This document shows, piece after piece, positions 14,120 to 22,273 of a DNA stretch of 51,987 bases (positions are counted from its first letter, which is position 1; each line of letters opens with the position of its first letter). The notes beneath the pieces are model-generated. The model did not search any database, was not told where the DNA came from, and was given only the letters and a program-made list of their open reading frames with translations. The DNA lies in IMG/VR virus record IMGVR_UViG_3300046529_000421, positions 1 through 51,987 of that record, one strand, 5' to 3'. The stretch is from a virus. Position numbers and translations under genes: made by a program.

Positions 14120-15277
14120 CTATTTTGTCTTGCCAAGCTCGAACAGTTTTTTCTGTCCTACAATACGTTCCTTTATCAGACCTCTTTCGACTCCAATCTT
14201 AATGCTCTTTCGACGCGATTCTCCGCTCCCTTTCAACGCTTGCACGAACGATTTCGTTCCCTCGAAAACTCCATGCTCCTTAACGGCTGCGACAGCTTCT
14301 TTTACTCCTTGATCAATTTTCAGATCGGTCGTCGTTCCGGTCGCCGTTAGCTCGCGCGTATCCTCGTCAAATTCCAGCGCAGTCTCGGGCAGGTCTATAT
14401 CCCTGCCTTCAGCCTCCATCGCGCGCATCCTGCTCCCACGAACCTTGCTCAGATACCAGTTGCCGTCCGGCCATGCCTCTATCTCACCGCCTCCGCGCGC
14501 TCTGCGCCCGCTTTCCGTATCTCTAGGGGTATGCACAGCCAGGAGGAGGTTGCTGACGTCACCCAGCCTCTTCAGTTCGTCTATCGCGCCGAAGAACGCA
14601 GAGAGTTGTATGTTATCTCCCTCGTTATCGACTAGTCCGCGCCAGGCCCTAGCAGCAGGGTCCATGATGATGAACCCTACTTCATTTTTCAATAGCCACT
14701 CGGCCATGCGGTTCATTTCCTTATCGTCCCAAAAGGGTAGGTTCCAGCCACGTAGGTTCAGCGGGACGATTCGGTCTGTGTTCTCAATAGTCGTCTGATT
14801 CAGCCAGTGCCGAAACTGATTCTTGTGCATCTCATAGTTCAAGAACGCTACCTTCCCGTATGGCAAGTGCGTCTCAAACTGTCCTAGAAAGGGAACGCCA
14901 TCTACCAGCGCTCTTGCCAGGTTAATCTCAAGCGTCGTCTTTCCTGTCTTGTACTCAGCTACCAGAAGCGTATTGTTACCTCGGTAGTGCAGTCCTGCTA
15001 TGACCGGCTCGGGTGCCTCTTCGCTCTCTTCCAAGAAGTCGTCAGCAGTCCACCCCTCTTTCGGCAGGTCGAAGGGATGCTGCCTAGTGATCTCAGAATT
15101 GAGTCGCTTCTGTGCCTCATGCCGTATCCGCAGCTTCTCTAGCTGCGCCGTGATCTCGCTCTCGGTCTGTCGCTCTAGGTGTAGACGCTCCCGCTCGCGG
15201 GCTTGAATCTCGGCCTCATGTTCAGCACGGCGTTGCGCCGCTTCCTTCTGTTGTGCTTCAGCTTCCTTTCGGGTCAT
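14120..15277 (-). CDS. RepA/DnaB-like (AAA_25) ATPase, probable replicative helicase
   Basis: The 385-residue protein has a RecA-type core. Walker A is at residues 107-114 (AEYKTGKT). Walker B is at GFIIMDPA (D206), with a LLLAVHTPRD motif and a later GNWYLSKVRGSR segment, as in RepA-like hexameric helicases. An N-terminal 60-residue charged coiled coil precedes it, and a small C-terminal helical domain resembles a winged helix (SRRKSIKIGVERGLIKE). With the primase and DnaE polymerase it would complete a replisome. A recombination ATPase is a less likely alternative. The start overlaps the upstream stop (ATGA). The stop codon lies in the conserved 11-mer of region A. Confidence 0.78.
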   Translation of the reverse strand: MTRKEAEAQQKEAAQRRAEHEAEIQARERERLHLERQTESEITAQLEKLRIRHEAQKRLNSEITRQHPFDLPKEGWTADDFLEESEEAPEPVIAGLHYRGNNTLLVAEYKTGKTTLEINLARALVDGVPFLGQFETHLPYGKVAFLNYEMHKNQFRHWLNQTTIENTDRIVPLNLRGWNLPFWDDKEMNRMAEWLLKNEVGFIIMDPAARAWRGLVDNEGDNIQLSAFFGAIDELKRLGDVSNLLLAVHTPRDTESGRRARGGGEIEAWPDGNWYLSKVRGSRMRAMEAEGRDIDLPETALEFDEDTRELTATGTTTDLKIDQGVKEAVAAVKEHGVFEGTKSFVQALKGSGESRRKSIKIGVERGLIKERIVGQKKLFELGKTK

Positions 15278-15513
15278 ACTTCAATACTGTTCTTCTTAAC
15301 GGTCGCAAGTTGCTCTCGCACCTCAGCTTCCATCTCAGATACCAACGTACTCATCCGTGCTTCGGCAAGTTCCCATACATTGAGAACGCTATCCCCCTCC
15401 TCGGCAACGAGCGCGACCTGCTTCAGAGCATTGATTAGAGGTCCATGAGTGCCGTCCTCGCCGCTCTGCGTCGTATTGACAATCGCTATCTGAACTACGA
15501 TCTCAAGTGCCAT
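15274..15513 (-). CDS. Hypothetical helical protein
   Basis: The 79-residue product begins with a hydrophobic beta strand (MALEIVVQIAIVNTT) and then is mostly amphipathic helix (NALKQVALVAEEGDSVLNVW, MSTLVSEMEAEVREQLATVK). It looks like a small soluble oligomeric or partner protein. It is coupled to the ATPase gene by an ATGA overlap, so it may be a helicase accessory protein. Confidence 0.65.
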   Translation of the reverse strand: MALEIVVQIAIVNTTQSGEDGTHGPLINALKQVALVAEEGDSVLNVWELAEARMSTLVSEMEAEVREQLATVKKNSIEV

Positions 15514-15700
15514 TTTTGGCCTCTAGCTTCTTTTTGCAGTCCTGGCAAACGACCGACTCAGAAGTGAAGTCAAAGCTACGCTCCTGGAGAACGCTCGGCA
15601 GTAGCTCGCCACAGGTCGCATAGATCGTCAGAGAGGCCGCTACGTGGTGCCATACGCCGTACGTTCCCTCCTCAATATCAGTTACCCATCTAACCCACAT
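15503..15700 (-). CDS. Small protein with C-terminal zinc knuckle
   Basis: The 65-residue protein has an aromatic N-terminal part (MWVRWVTDIEEGTYGVWHH) and CGEL ... CQDCKKKLE in the second half, which could bind one zinc ion with a fourth ligand from a histidine. It overlaps both neighbours by 11 bases. Function unknown. It is one of many short cysteine-pair proteins in this early region. Confidence 0.6.
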   Translation of the reverse strand: MWVRWVTDIEEGTYGVWHHVAASLTIYATCGELLPSVLQERSFDFTSESVVCQDCKKKLEAKNGT

Positions 15701-16019
15701 CGTCGCCTCCAGCTACCTCGCGATGCTCCGAACCCGCTGTCGTAACGTCGCGCGATTTATCTACAGCGTCTTGTACTTCCCTATGTTCCAGGAAGATTTC
15801 AAGATCGGTTAGGAACTGAGCATCAAGCTCTAGATTCTCGGGCATGACGGTCAGATGAAGACGATTCGGGTCGTGGATCGACATATGAATATCAATCTCT
15901 TGCAGAGAACGCGTTATGTCGGCCTTGCCACCGTCTTTGTCTTCTATTACGTATGTATACTGATGAGCGAAGTACGAACGCTCGGGCGCATCATCCTTTT
16001 TCTTGATTATTAGCTTCAT
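15690..16019 (-). CDS. Hypothetical protein
   Basis: The 109-residue protein starts MKLIIKKKDDAPERSYFAHQ after an AGGAGCAGG ribosome site. Beta strands (QYTYVIEDKDGGKADITRSL, IDIHMSIHDPNRLHLTVMP) give way to an acidic helix (DLEIFLEHREVQDAVDKSRD). No family is recognised. Its start lies inside the end of the preceding short gene. Confidence 0.68.
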   Translation of the reverse strand: MKLIIKKKDDAPERSYFAHQYTYVIEDKDGGKADITRSLQEIDIHMSIHDPNRLHLTVMPENLELDAQFLTDLEIFLEHREVQDAVDKSRDVTTAGSEHREVAGGDDVG

Positions 16020-16149
16020 CCTGCTCCTTCTCGATTATTCTGTAGGTCTTGATAAGGCTCGGGATCGTATGCTCTTTACCACCGGTCCGAAACATTTTGA
16101 TCTCGTCCCAGTGCTTCTCAATTATCGCGGTAAGCTCCTCGTCTGTCAC
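15991..16149 (-). CDS. 52-residue charged helical protein
   Basis: The GTG start overlaps the upstream stop (GTGA) and the frame runs 29 bases into the next gene. The product begins MTDEELTAIIEKHWDEIKMF and is a plausible small helical protein with an even mix of acidic and basic residues. The coupling overlap and the codon pattern support it. No function can be assigned. Confidence 0.58.
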   Translation of the reverse strand: MTDEELTAIIEKHWDEIKMFRTGGKEHTIPSLIKTYRIIEKEQDEANNQEKG

Positions 16150-16487
16150 GGTATTTCTTTTATTGAGATCAGATGCTTTTTCTGAATGACGATCTCATAT
16201 CTAATATCATCTGCAATATTCTCCACCAATCCTTCCATCTCATCCAGAACATCGTCGTAATCCTCCCGAAAACTAGGATTGGGACGCTCGCCGTCTGGCC
16301 GCATTACTTTTAGCATCTCTTTTGATGATTGAATGACACTCCTGTAAGGCCAAGCGTGAGAACTACGACAGGGAATTCTCTCGCCCCGCTTAACTAGAGC
16401 TTCTACAGACTCCAGAGTATCTGTATCAAATCTCTCCGCATCCGGATCGACTAGATGCGCTCCATTAGTTACGTGTATTACAATCAT
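16146..16487 (-). CDS. Hypothetical protein
   Basis: The 113-residue product opens with a short beta strand (MIVIHVTNGAHLVD), has one potential metal or redox pair (PCRSSHAW), and an acidic helix (DVLDEMEGLVENIADDIRYE). I recognise no family. It is coupled to the ThyX gene by an ATGA overlap, which may only reflect dense packing. Confidence 0.68.
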   Translation of the reverse strand: MIVIHVTNGAHLVDPDAERFDTDTLESVEALVKRGERIPCRSSHAWPYRSVIQSSKEMLKVMRPDGERPNPSFREDYDDVLDEMEGLVENIADDIRYEIVIQKKHLISIKEIP

Positions 16488-17332
16488 GCTCCATCACCCT
16501 TCCTAGCCGCAGCCGGGTCAAACAGCCACTCCTCGTCTCGTATCTGTTCAAACTTATTTTCTTCGACCCGTCCTCTGATCGTACAGTCACGATCGAACTC
16601 TGCGTTGAATGGACACTTCCCCATTTGATAGCAGACCGGTCTGAACAGATCGCTCTTAGCAATCGTTTCAAATTGCCAGTCGTAGTCCTGCAACAAACGA
16701 TAGTTACGGATCGCCTCGACTATGCAGAACATAACCGAACGCCACTCAAATTGAGCCTGTGTACAGAGTCGGTTCCCGGCATGATCCGCTAGGTTACGCA
16801 GATTCGTCTTGTAGTGGAGACGGGTAGGTGTTGCATGCGGTAACAGTCCGCGAGCATCCTCAGCAGGCACTCCCATAGCTATCAACGCGCTATAGGCGTT
16901 CTCGATAGATGCCAGAGCCTTGTCCCATATAACCGACTCGTCAGACTCTTCAACGATACTCGGCGGAAACGCAGTATCTATCAAATCCTTCTTTACCGCG
17001 AAACGCAGCGACTCCTGAGCGAAGACTGCCGTTCGTTGCCGCACCATCTGGTGAGTGAAGGCTCGCGAGACTCCTTCTATCAAAAAGTGAAAGTCCACCG
17101 CCTCATGCGGCGCTCGCAGATGCGTTTTCTGAGACTCTGCCCAAAAATGTTTGCGTTCTATGTCGCTGACCTGAAAGAGGTCGCGCACTACCTCTCCTTT
17201 GTAAATCTTGCTCATCGCAGCAATTGCTCCGAGCGGGTCCGGAGTAGCGCTGAGCAGATATACCTTGATGCCGCCCTGCATAGGCTCGGCCTCGTACATC
17301 GCCTTATCTGCCCACTTCTGTATCTCATTCAT
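16484..17332 (-). CDS. thyX: Flavin-dependent thymidylate synthase (ThyX)
   Basis: The 282-residue protein has the ThyX core: FHFLIEGVSRAFTHQMVRQR (about residues 81-100), followed by TAVFAQESLRF. The signature RHRx7S is present as RQRx7S, with glutamine replacing the histidine at residue 99 and the serine at 108. ThyX makes dTMP from dUMP using FAD and methylene-tetrahydrofolate. The cysteine-rich C-terminal addition (CYQMGKCPFNAEFDRDC) is unusual and could bind a metal. Phage ThyX normally raises the dTTP supply. A paralogue acting on a modified base is also possible, given the nearby metabolic genes. Family call secure, precise reaction not. Confidence 0.88.
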   Translation of the reverse strand: MNEIQKWADKAMYEAEPMQGGIKVYLLSATPDPLGAIAAMSKIYKGEVVRDLFQVSDIERKHFWAESQKTHLRAPHEAVDFHFLIEGVSRAFTHQMVRQRTAVFAQESLRFAVKKDLIDTAFPPSIVEESDESVIWDKALASIENAYSALIAMGVPAEDARGLLPHATPTRLHYKTNLRNLADHAGNRLCTQAQFEWRSVMFCIVEAIRNYRLLQDYDWQFETIAKSDLFRPVCYQMGKCPFNAEFDRDCTIRGRVEENKFEQIRDEEWLFDPAAARKGDGA

Positions 17333-17459
17333 CGTTCTTTCCTTTTTTGTAAGCCTCTCGTTTCGACTTGCAGCTATCGCATACGCATCTCTTGATAGCT
17401 CCCGAAGGCTCGATGTCTCGTTTGTTGTAGCTGAATATCGTATGTTCTATTGTTTTCAT
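17325..17459 (-). CDS. 44-residue cysteine-knuckle protein
   Basis: The ATG overlaps the stop of the upstream basic protein (ATGA), and the stop overlaps the ThyX start. The product is basic and has a CVCDSC cluster in its second half, too few cysteines for a full zinc finger alone, so it may dimerise around a metal. An AAAAAAGGAAAG stretch near its end is the ribosome site for ThyX. No family recognised. Confidence 0.6.
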   Translation of the reverse strand: MKTIEHTIFSYNKRDIEPSGAIKRCVCDSCKSKREAYKKGKNDE

Positions 17460-17695
17460 CTGACTCGCTTGCCTCTCCCTCCTCTTTGTCCTGGTCCGCC
17501 TTTCGGGTTGCCTCCCTTTCGCTTGCGTCGCTTCTCCGATCCTGACAGACTCGACTTCTCATCCTTTGTTACGGGATTCATCTGATCTTGCCAGGACTGC
17601 TTTCGGCTGCGCCAACCAGTAATCCCCTTGAACACACGCGCCTTCGCGCCGTTCATCCGGCTAGATAGTGCTGGCTCTCCTAGTCCTGTCGGCAT
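17456..17695 (-). CDS. Small Arg/Lys/Gly-rich basic protein
   Basis: The 79-residue protein ends in a basic, glycine-rich tail (KRRKRKGGNPKGGPGQRGGR), typical of a flexible nucleic-acid-binding extension. The first half (MPTGLGEPALSSRMNGAKAR) shows no known domain. It overlaps its upstream neighbour (TGATG) and downstream neighbour (ATGA). Binding RNA or DNA is likely from composition only. Confidence 0.62.
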   Translation of the reverse strand: MPTGLGEPALSSRMNGAKARVFKGITGWRSRKQSWQDQMNPVTKDEKSSLSGSEKRRKRKGGNPKGGPGQRGGRGKRVR

Positions 17696-17904
17696 CAGTC
17701 GAACTTCGCCTCAGCAGCACCAGCGAGAGTATTGAGACTCTCAGCGATGTCTACTAGAGAGTGGCCGACGACCTGCACTACATGATTGATGCACTTCGTT
17801 AGCTCTTTCTCTTCATCGTCGAGTCCCTGCTCCTCATCTAGAGCAAGCTCTGCGATGGTGACAGACACATCGTCAACTTTGCGGTGGAACTCCTCGTAGT
17901 CCAT
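17695..17904 (-). CDS. Small acidic helical protein
   Basis: The 69-residue product is almost all helix and acidic (FHRKVDDVSVTIAELALDEE, then a second helix CINHVVQVVGHSLVDIAESL). It could be a two-helix hairpin that oligomerises. It follows the VOC gene with a one-base TAATG overlap and precedes a basic protein of similar size. A paired acidic/basic complex is conceivable but unproven. Confidence 0.62.
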   Translation of the reverse strand: MDYEEFHRKVDDVSVTIAELALDEEQGLDDEEKELTKCINHVVQVVGHSLVDIAESLNTLAGAAEAKFD

Positions 17905-18308
17905 TAGTTACCCTCCAGTGGTGGTCCTGATTTGATTGAATTTGCGAACGCACATATCTCTACTACGTGTCCGCTCGGGCTTGTTGTAAAGGCGTGATGC
18001 TTCCAGTCGGGGTGCGGGTCAAATCTATGCGTGAACCGTCGCATGCCGAGAGACGCAATCTCCCAGCGTCTCGCGCCTAGCTCTAGGCATAGGTGGCCTA
18101 CCCCCTGGCTATCGTCGGGGAGCGGCCCTACGTCCACAGGGATAAGCTCGACTGCGAACGTCTCATCACCGCATATGAGCCAGTGTATCGGGGGTTGCTT
18201 CCTAGTCCGTCGGCGCAGCCCTGTGGGGTTAAAGCCGAGCAGCGACCAGAACTCAAGCTCTTTTGTGATGCAGCCCTTGCTGACTTCAAATGTTACGTGG
18301 TGTATCAT
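17904..18308 (-). CDS. VOC/glyoxalase-fold protein
   Basis: The start ATG overlaps the upstream stop (ATGA), giving 134 residues from MIHHVTFEVSKGCITKELEF. The pattern fits the vicinal-oxygen-chelate fold: IHHVTFEV with an early metal-type histidine, FWSLLGFNPTG, a mid GVGHLCLEL strand with a second histidine, and a final SPSGHVVEICAF strand with a glutamate. Members are dioxygenases, isomerases or antibiotic-resistance proteins. A second VOC domain occurs at the start of the gene at 23.5-24.3 kb, with the same SLNLGHFCVYV-like strand. Two in one phage suggest a common small-molecule or base substrate. Confidence 0.75.
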   Translation of the reverse strand: MIHHVTFEVSKGCITKELEFWSLLGFNPTGLRRRTRKQPPIHWLICGDETFAVELIPVDVGPLPDDSQGVGHLCLELGARRWEIASLGMRRFTHRFDPHPDWKHHAFTTSPSGHVVEICAFANSIKSGPPLEGN

Positions 18309-18508
18309 GATCGTTCGTTCGATTCTGCGATGGAGTGACCGGCCTCTCTGATAGCGTCTGATACATCGAGAAGCGCCCAACCAATTCTGACAGAGGCAGT
18401 ACCGACAGTTCGTGCCAATGCGCTGACCGGCGTCACAGATTCGTAACTTCGGTATCTTTTCCAATGTGCCTTTACTAATTGTTCTTCGGCTTTTCTACGT
18501 GCGTTCAT
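18305..18508 (-). CDS. Hypothetical small helical protein
   Basis: The 67-residue protein starts after a GGAGGAAGACG site and reads as helices with some buried alanines (KAEEQLVKAHWKRYRSYESV, IREAGHSIAESNERS). A central VSALARTVGTASVRIGWALL segment is amphipathic and not long enough for a clear membrane span. Coupled to the VOC gene by ATGA. Function unknown. Confidence 0.65.
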   Translation of the reverse strand: MNARRKAEEQLVKAHWKRYRSYESVTPVSALARTVGTASVRIGWALLDVSDAIREAGHSIAESNERS

Positions 18509-18654
18509 CGTCTTCCTCCTCGCGCCTCGCTACCGCAGTCGCAGCGTCCGGGCCGGGGTGCAAGCAACGCGCACCAAGGCTTATGGCCTCTCTTGCCCTT
18601 CGACCTACGACCTTTCTTTTTGGAATGATTCTTTTTCATCTGTGACTTGCTCAT
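18505..18654 (-). CDS. 49-residue very basic protein with Cys cluster
   Basis: The ATG that overlaps the upstream stop (ATGA) was chosen over a longer reading. The product is lysine/arginine-rich (MSKSQMKKNHSKKKGRRSKG), followed by three cysteines (C...CDC). It probably binds nucleic acid. Its stop overlaps the next gene's start by four bases. Confidence 0.6.
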   Translation of the reverse strand: MSKSQMKKNHSKKKGRRSKGKRGHKPWCALLAPRPGRCDCGSEARGGRR

Positions 18655-18923
18655 GCGTGGAAGTCCGGCTTCGTGTCTGAGCCAAGAATTTTCTCGCATG
18701 CTTCGCCAATCGCCTCTATCGGATCATCGCCATAACCCGTCATGAACGCTGAAGGAGGATTGGAGTAGCGGATCGTACAGAACCAAGGTTTGTCTCGTCC
18801 TACCTCTATGTCCTCGTCTCGGAGAGGCATTCTCGATTCACCTGGTCTTGTACAAGAGATACTTACCGCGTATCCCCAGGTTACGACTCTTTCCAGTATT
18901 GATTGTAGATCCGTCTCCATCAT
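18651..18923 (-). CDS. Hypothetical protein downstream of DnaE
   Basis: The ATG-ATG start follows AGGAGCG just after the polymerase stop, so the 90-residue form is preferred to a 199-residue reading that would overlap dnaE. The product has mixed strands and helices (MMETDLQSILERVVTWGYAV, DKPWFCTIRYSNPPSAFMTG, GDDPIEAIGEACEKIL). The last part resembles the helix of small phage proteins that modify a substrate-binding loop, but no family can be named. Confidence 0.65.
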   Translation of the reverse strand: MMETDLQSILERVVTWGYAVSISCTRPGESRMPLRDEDIEVGRDKPWFCTIRYSNPPSAFMTGYGDDPIEAIGEACEKILGSDTKPDFHA

Positions 18924-18928
18924 CGCTC

Positions 18929-21900
18929 CTATGGCTCGATTACTTGCATTGAATTTACGAACACGACGCCGGACCTCTCGCCCTTGCCGCCAAAGTCTGC
19001 CTTTTTGCACTTCAGTAGCACCAAGTCCTTGGACGGGTCGATACCCCAGATCGCATCCTTGTATTCGGGGTATTTCGACCGACCAATAATGCAGATGATT
19101 AGCTCGTCGCCGTCCCGCACTCGCATGATGACCCACTCGTCTAGGTCGGGTCGCCAAATAGAGGAAAGGTCTAGCTCCTCGCCTTTCTTTTGGTTCTGCT
19201 CGTAGAGGTTGCGCAGGTTCCTCGCTACCGGCCTCCCAAGCAGTACGCACTTCTTATTCGATCCAAGTTTGAGTACCTCTCGGGCGGTATGCGTCGGCAC
19301 CGGGCAGTCGCCTAGCTCGCCCGCTTCTATCTGCTCTTTGACTTCCTCGATCTGTTCGTCTAGCGCGTAGATGCGGAACGGGTCTTCTTGTTGACAGAAG
19401 GCTACGATCTTTTCTATCGTTTTGGGTCCGAACCCGCTGATCTCTACTAGCTCAAGCTCATCGTAGCTCTTGAAACCGCCGATCTCGGTAGCTCGCTCCT
19501 CGATTACCGTTGCCTTCTTCTCTCCAACGCCGGGGATGCTTACCCACCCCGCGCGAATCGACTCGTCTTCGACCTCGATAGACCAATTCGCTTTCGACTC
19601 TAGGTTCGGAGCTAGAATCTCAATCTCATGCTCTTCACAGTCGCGCCGAAGTTTCTGTGCTTTTTCTTTCCCCTCGTCGCTCGACTCGTTGACCCTCGAT
19701 AGAGACGCCGCGAAGAACGCAGCCGGGTGGTAGACCTTCAGCCACATCGTCCAGAAGCTGATCATCCCGTACGAGTACGAGTGCGCTGCATTGAATGCGT
19801 AAGCTCCCGACGTAATGCACATCAGCCAGATTTTTTTGGCAGTCTCCTTATCCATTCGCGGCAACGATGGGTCTCTCTTGTGAAGCTCCTTCGCGCCTTT
19901 CCAAAACTCTTTCCACTCGCGGTTAAACTCCTGCTCACCTTTCTTCTTGGATATGATCTTTCGTATTTTCGCCGCGCCGGTATGACCAAACCCTCCTATC
20001 TCTCGGACGATTCTAATAATCTGCTCCTGGAAGATGATTTGATAATTCGTGGAGAGAGTAATTCTGTCCAAAGCAGGATGAATGCTTTCTCGGTCTGCTG
20101 CATCTCCCCACTTGACATCCACAAAGCCATCCACCGATCCGTTATGTAATGGACCAGGGCGGCCAATAGCAATAATAAGTGCGACTTCATCAAAGTTGTC
20201 AGGCTTAACGACTCCGTTGACAGTCCTCGTGATGTTGCCGTCATACTGGAATACGCCCACAACGTCATTCTCACGAAATCCGTCGAATACCTTCTCATCA
20301 TCCAGCGGTATATCATACAACTCCTCCAGACTCATATCGAGCATGTGCATGGCCTCGGCAAGCATGTCCATCGTATCGAGAGCGAGATAGTCGAGCTTCT
20401 CCATGCCCTGCCGCTCGGCATCATCTTTGTCCATCGAGATCGCGGTGATCCAGTTGCCACTGTTCTTGGGAACTTCACGTTCTAGCTCGGCGCAGACATC
20501 GGTAATCGGGCCGTTGCTCAGTACCAAACCGGCTGCGTGGACCCCGAATCCTTTGACATTACCCTCTAGGTCGAGCGCCGACGCAAGCTCTGGGTATTTG
20601 ACGAACGCCTCATAGGCAGGATCGAACTGGTTGACGGTATCCTCGATGGTTGCGCTTGCTCGCAGGTCGCCAGAGGATCGTTCCAGCAGGAATTCTTTGA
20701 CCGTCTCTACTGCCTTCTTCGGAACATCATGCACTCGCGCCGCGTCTCCTAGCGAGTTCTTGCCTTTGTATTTCGTAAACGTCCCGACGTTGCTGACGTG
20801 ACCCTGTCCGTACTTCTCAACTAGGTATTCGCGAACTACACTGCGACCGTAGGTAGCGAAGTCCAGGTCAATGTCTGGCATATCTTCGCGCGTCCAGTCG
20901 ATAAACCTCTCAAACACCAGGTGTTCATAGAGCATCGGATCGACCTCGGTGATACGCAGCAAATAACAAGCGAGACTAGCCGCAGCCGATCCGCGGGCAG
21001 GGCCGACCGGAATTTGCCGATCCTTTGCATATTTGACTGAGTCGGAGACGATCAAGAAGTAATTCTCATATCCCTTCGCCTCTATGATCTCCATCTCATG
21101 CTGAAGCTGCTGCCTGTATTCGTCTCGTTTGTCCTCTGGGAGTTCGTGGCAGCCTCGGTACCTCCAGCCTTCCTTCAACCAAGCGCGCCATAGCTCGGTC
21201 GGCGTATCGAACCCCTCTGGGAGGGGGTAATCGACCTTCGGTAGACGAGGGAGGGTGAGTCCCTTGCACTCCTGCGCGATCTCCTCTGTCGAGACGATGG
21301 CCTCTATCGCCTGCTGCTTAGTTAGGCCGGTCCCGCGTAGCTCCGCATAGATCGTATTGTCGGTTGCTGGCGGGCAGAGTGGTACGTCGTATCCCCAACT
21401 TTGCTCTAGCTCCTCTACGGTTCGCTTCTCGCCTGGACGGACACCATGAAGGACTTTCTGTATCTCAGCCTCCTCGGGAATAGTATAGTGACAATCTTTC
21501 GTGGCAACCAGAGGTCTACCAATAACCCTTGCGATACGGGCGAGCAGTGGATTAGCACGGCAGGTCTGCTCAAGCTGAGGAAAAGCCTGGACCTCGATAT
21601 AAAAATCATCAAACCTTTCGGAGAGCCAGCGCGCCACTGCCAATCCTCGCTTATACGAGGCATCCTCTTCCGCAACATGCTTCCCACCCACACACGCAGT
21701 AAAGAGAGCAGACCCAGTGCAACCAGAGAGAACAATAAGACCTCGCTGAAGCTCATATAGCCACTTCCAATCTACGGTAGGCTCATGATAGAATCCCTCT
21801 TTCCAGGATTTGGTCACAAGAGTTAGTAGGTTCTGATACCCCTCATCATTCTTCGCGATGACGGTCAGATGATTCTTTTTCTGGGTGCGACGATCCTCGT

Positions 21901-22273
21901 CAGTATGGCCAACGTAGAACTCGCAGCCGAAGATGGGTTGCACTCCCGCTTTGACTGCCGCTTGCTCTAGCTTCACGTGAGAGAAAATGTTACCATGCTC
22001 GGTCATCGCGAGCGCACCCATTTCGATCTCGCCTGCTCGGCGTACGTGCGCCTCGGGCATCTGGAGTCCGTCTAGGAACGAGAATGTGCTGTGGTGATGC
22101 AGGGAGACGAACCGCATCGGCTTCAAACCTATATGCGAATCCTTTTCTGCGGCAGCTTTAGCTTTGACCGCAATCGGCTGGAACTCCACATGACGTTTCT
22201 GCCGTTCGTGAAACGCCTCAATCTTATGTTTCTCCGCGTCATGGGAGCCAGCCTTGCTAGGCAAAGTTATCAA
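18929..22273 (-). CDS. dnaE: DNA polymerase III alpha subunit (DnaE type)
   Basis: The 1114-residue protein has the standard order. A PHP domain comes first (VSLHHHSTFSFLDG, residues 56-69). Next is a polymerase palm with PVGPARGSAAASL and the catalytic pair in MPDIDLDF (about 465-472). A KLDYLALDTMDML segment supplies the third aspartate, and a helix-hairpin-helix (PGVGEKKATVIEE) lies near residue 955. A short C-terminal domain ends the protein. It is the replicative polymerase of the phage. No proofreading exonuclease gene is recognised, so the PHP domain may proofread, as in some bacteria. The TTG start gives a 52-residue charged extension; the ATG at MRFVSLHHH would give the usual DnaE start. 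Neither has a strong ribosome site. Confidence 0.95.
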   Translation of the reverse strand: MITLPSKAGSHDAEKHKIEAFHERQKRHVEFQPIAVKAKAAAEKDSHIGLKPMRFVSLHHHSTFSFLDGLQMPEAHVRRAGEIEMGALAMTEHGNIFSHVKLEQAAVKAGVQPIFGCEFYVGHTDEDRRTQKKNHLTVIAKNDEGYQNLLTLVTKSWKEGFYHEPTVDWKWLYELQRGLIVLSGCTGSALFTACVGGKHVAEEDASYKRGLAVARWLSERFDDFYIEVQAFPQLEQTCRANPLLARIARVIGRPLVATKDCHYTIPEEAEIQKVLHGVRPGEKRTVEELEQSWGYDVPLCPPATDNTIYAELRGTGLTKQQAIEAIVSTEEIAQECKGLTLPRLPKVDYPLPEGFDTPTELWRAWLKEGWRYRGCHELPEDKRDEYRQQLQHEMEIIEAKGYENYFLIVSDSVKYAKDRQIPVGPARGSAAASLACYLLRITEVDPMLYEHLVFERFIDWTREDMPDIDLDFATYGRSVVREYLVEKYGQGHVSNVGTFTKYKGKNSLGDAARVHDVPKKAVETVKEFLLERSSGDLRASATIEDTVNQFDPAYEAFVKYPELASALDLEGNVKGFGVHAAGLVLSNGPITDVCAELEREVPKNSGNWITAISMDKDDAERQGMEKLDYLALDTMDMLAEAMHMLDMSLEELYDIPLDDEKVFDGFRENDVVGVFQYDGNITRTVNGVVKPDNFDEVALIIAIGRPGPLHNGSVDGFVDVKWGDAADRESIHPALDRITLSTNYQIIFQEQIIRIVREIGGFGHTGAAKIRKIISKKKGEQEFNREWKEFWKGAKELHKRDPSLPRMDKETAKKIWLMCITSGAYAFNAAHSYSYGMISFWTMWLKVYHPAAFFAASLSRVNESSDEGKEKAQKLRRDCEEHEIEILAPNLESKANWSIEVEDESIRAGWVSIPGVGEKKATVIEERATEIGGFKSYDELELVEISGFGPKTIEKIVAFCQQEDPFRIYALDEQIEEVKEQIEAGELGDCPVPTHTAREVLKLGSNKKCVLLGRPVARNLRNLYEQNQKKGEELDLSSIWRPDLDEWVIMRVRDGDELIICIIGRSKYPEYKDAIWGIDPSKDLVLLKCKKADFGGKGERSGVVFVNSMQVIEP

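Larger units (their letters stand above)
13827..14122. promoter_or_regulatory. Repeat-rich gene-free region A (candidate origin or control site)
   Basis: This gap holds no convincing gene. It contains a bulged hairpin with a TAAA loop (13844-13866, ATACCCCTC/GAGGGGGTAT), several copies of GGTAGGGGT or its complement (near 13829, 14011 and 14092), the 11-mer AGGTACACCTA at 14112-14122 over the upstream stop codon, and a tandem imperfect repeat of about 75 bases. A second region at 35.73-35.91 kb shares the 11-mer, the GGTAGGGGT motif and the TAAA-loop hairpin. A replication origin, a regulator binding array or a promoter control site would all fit. Confidence 0.55.
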
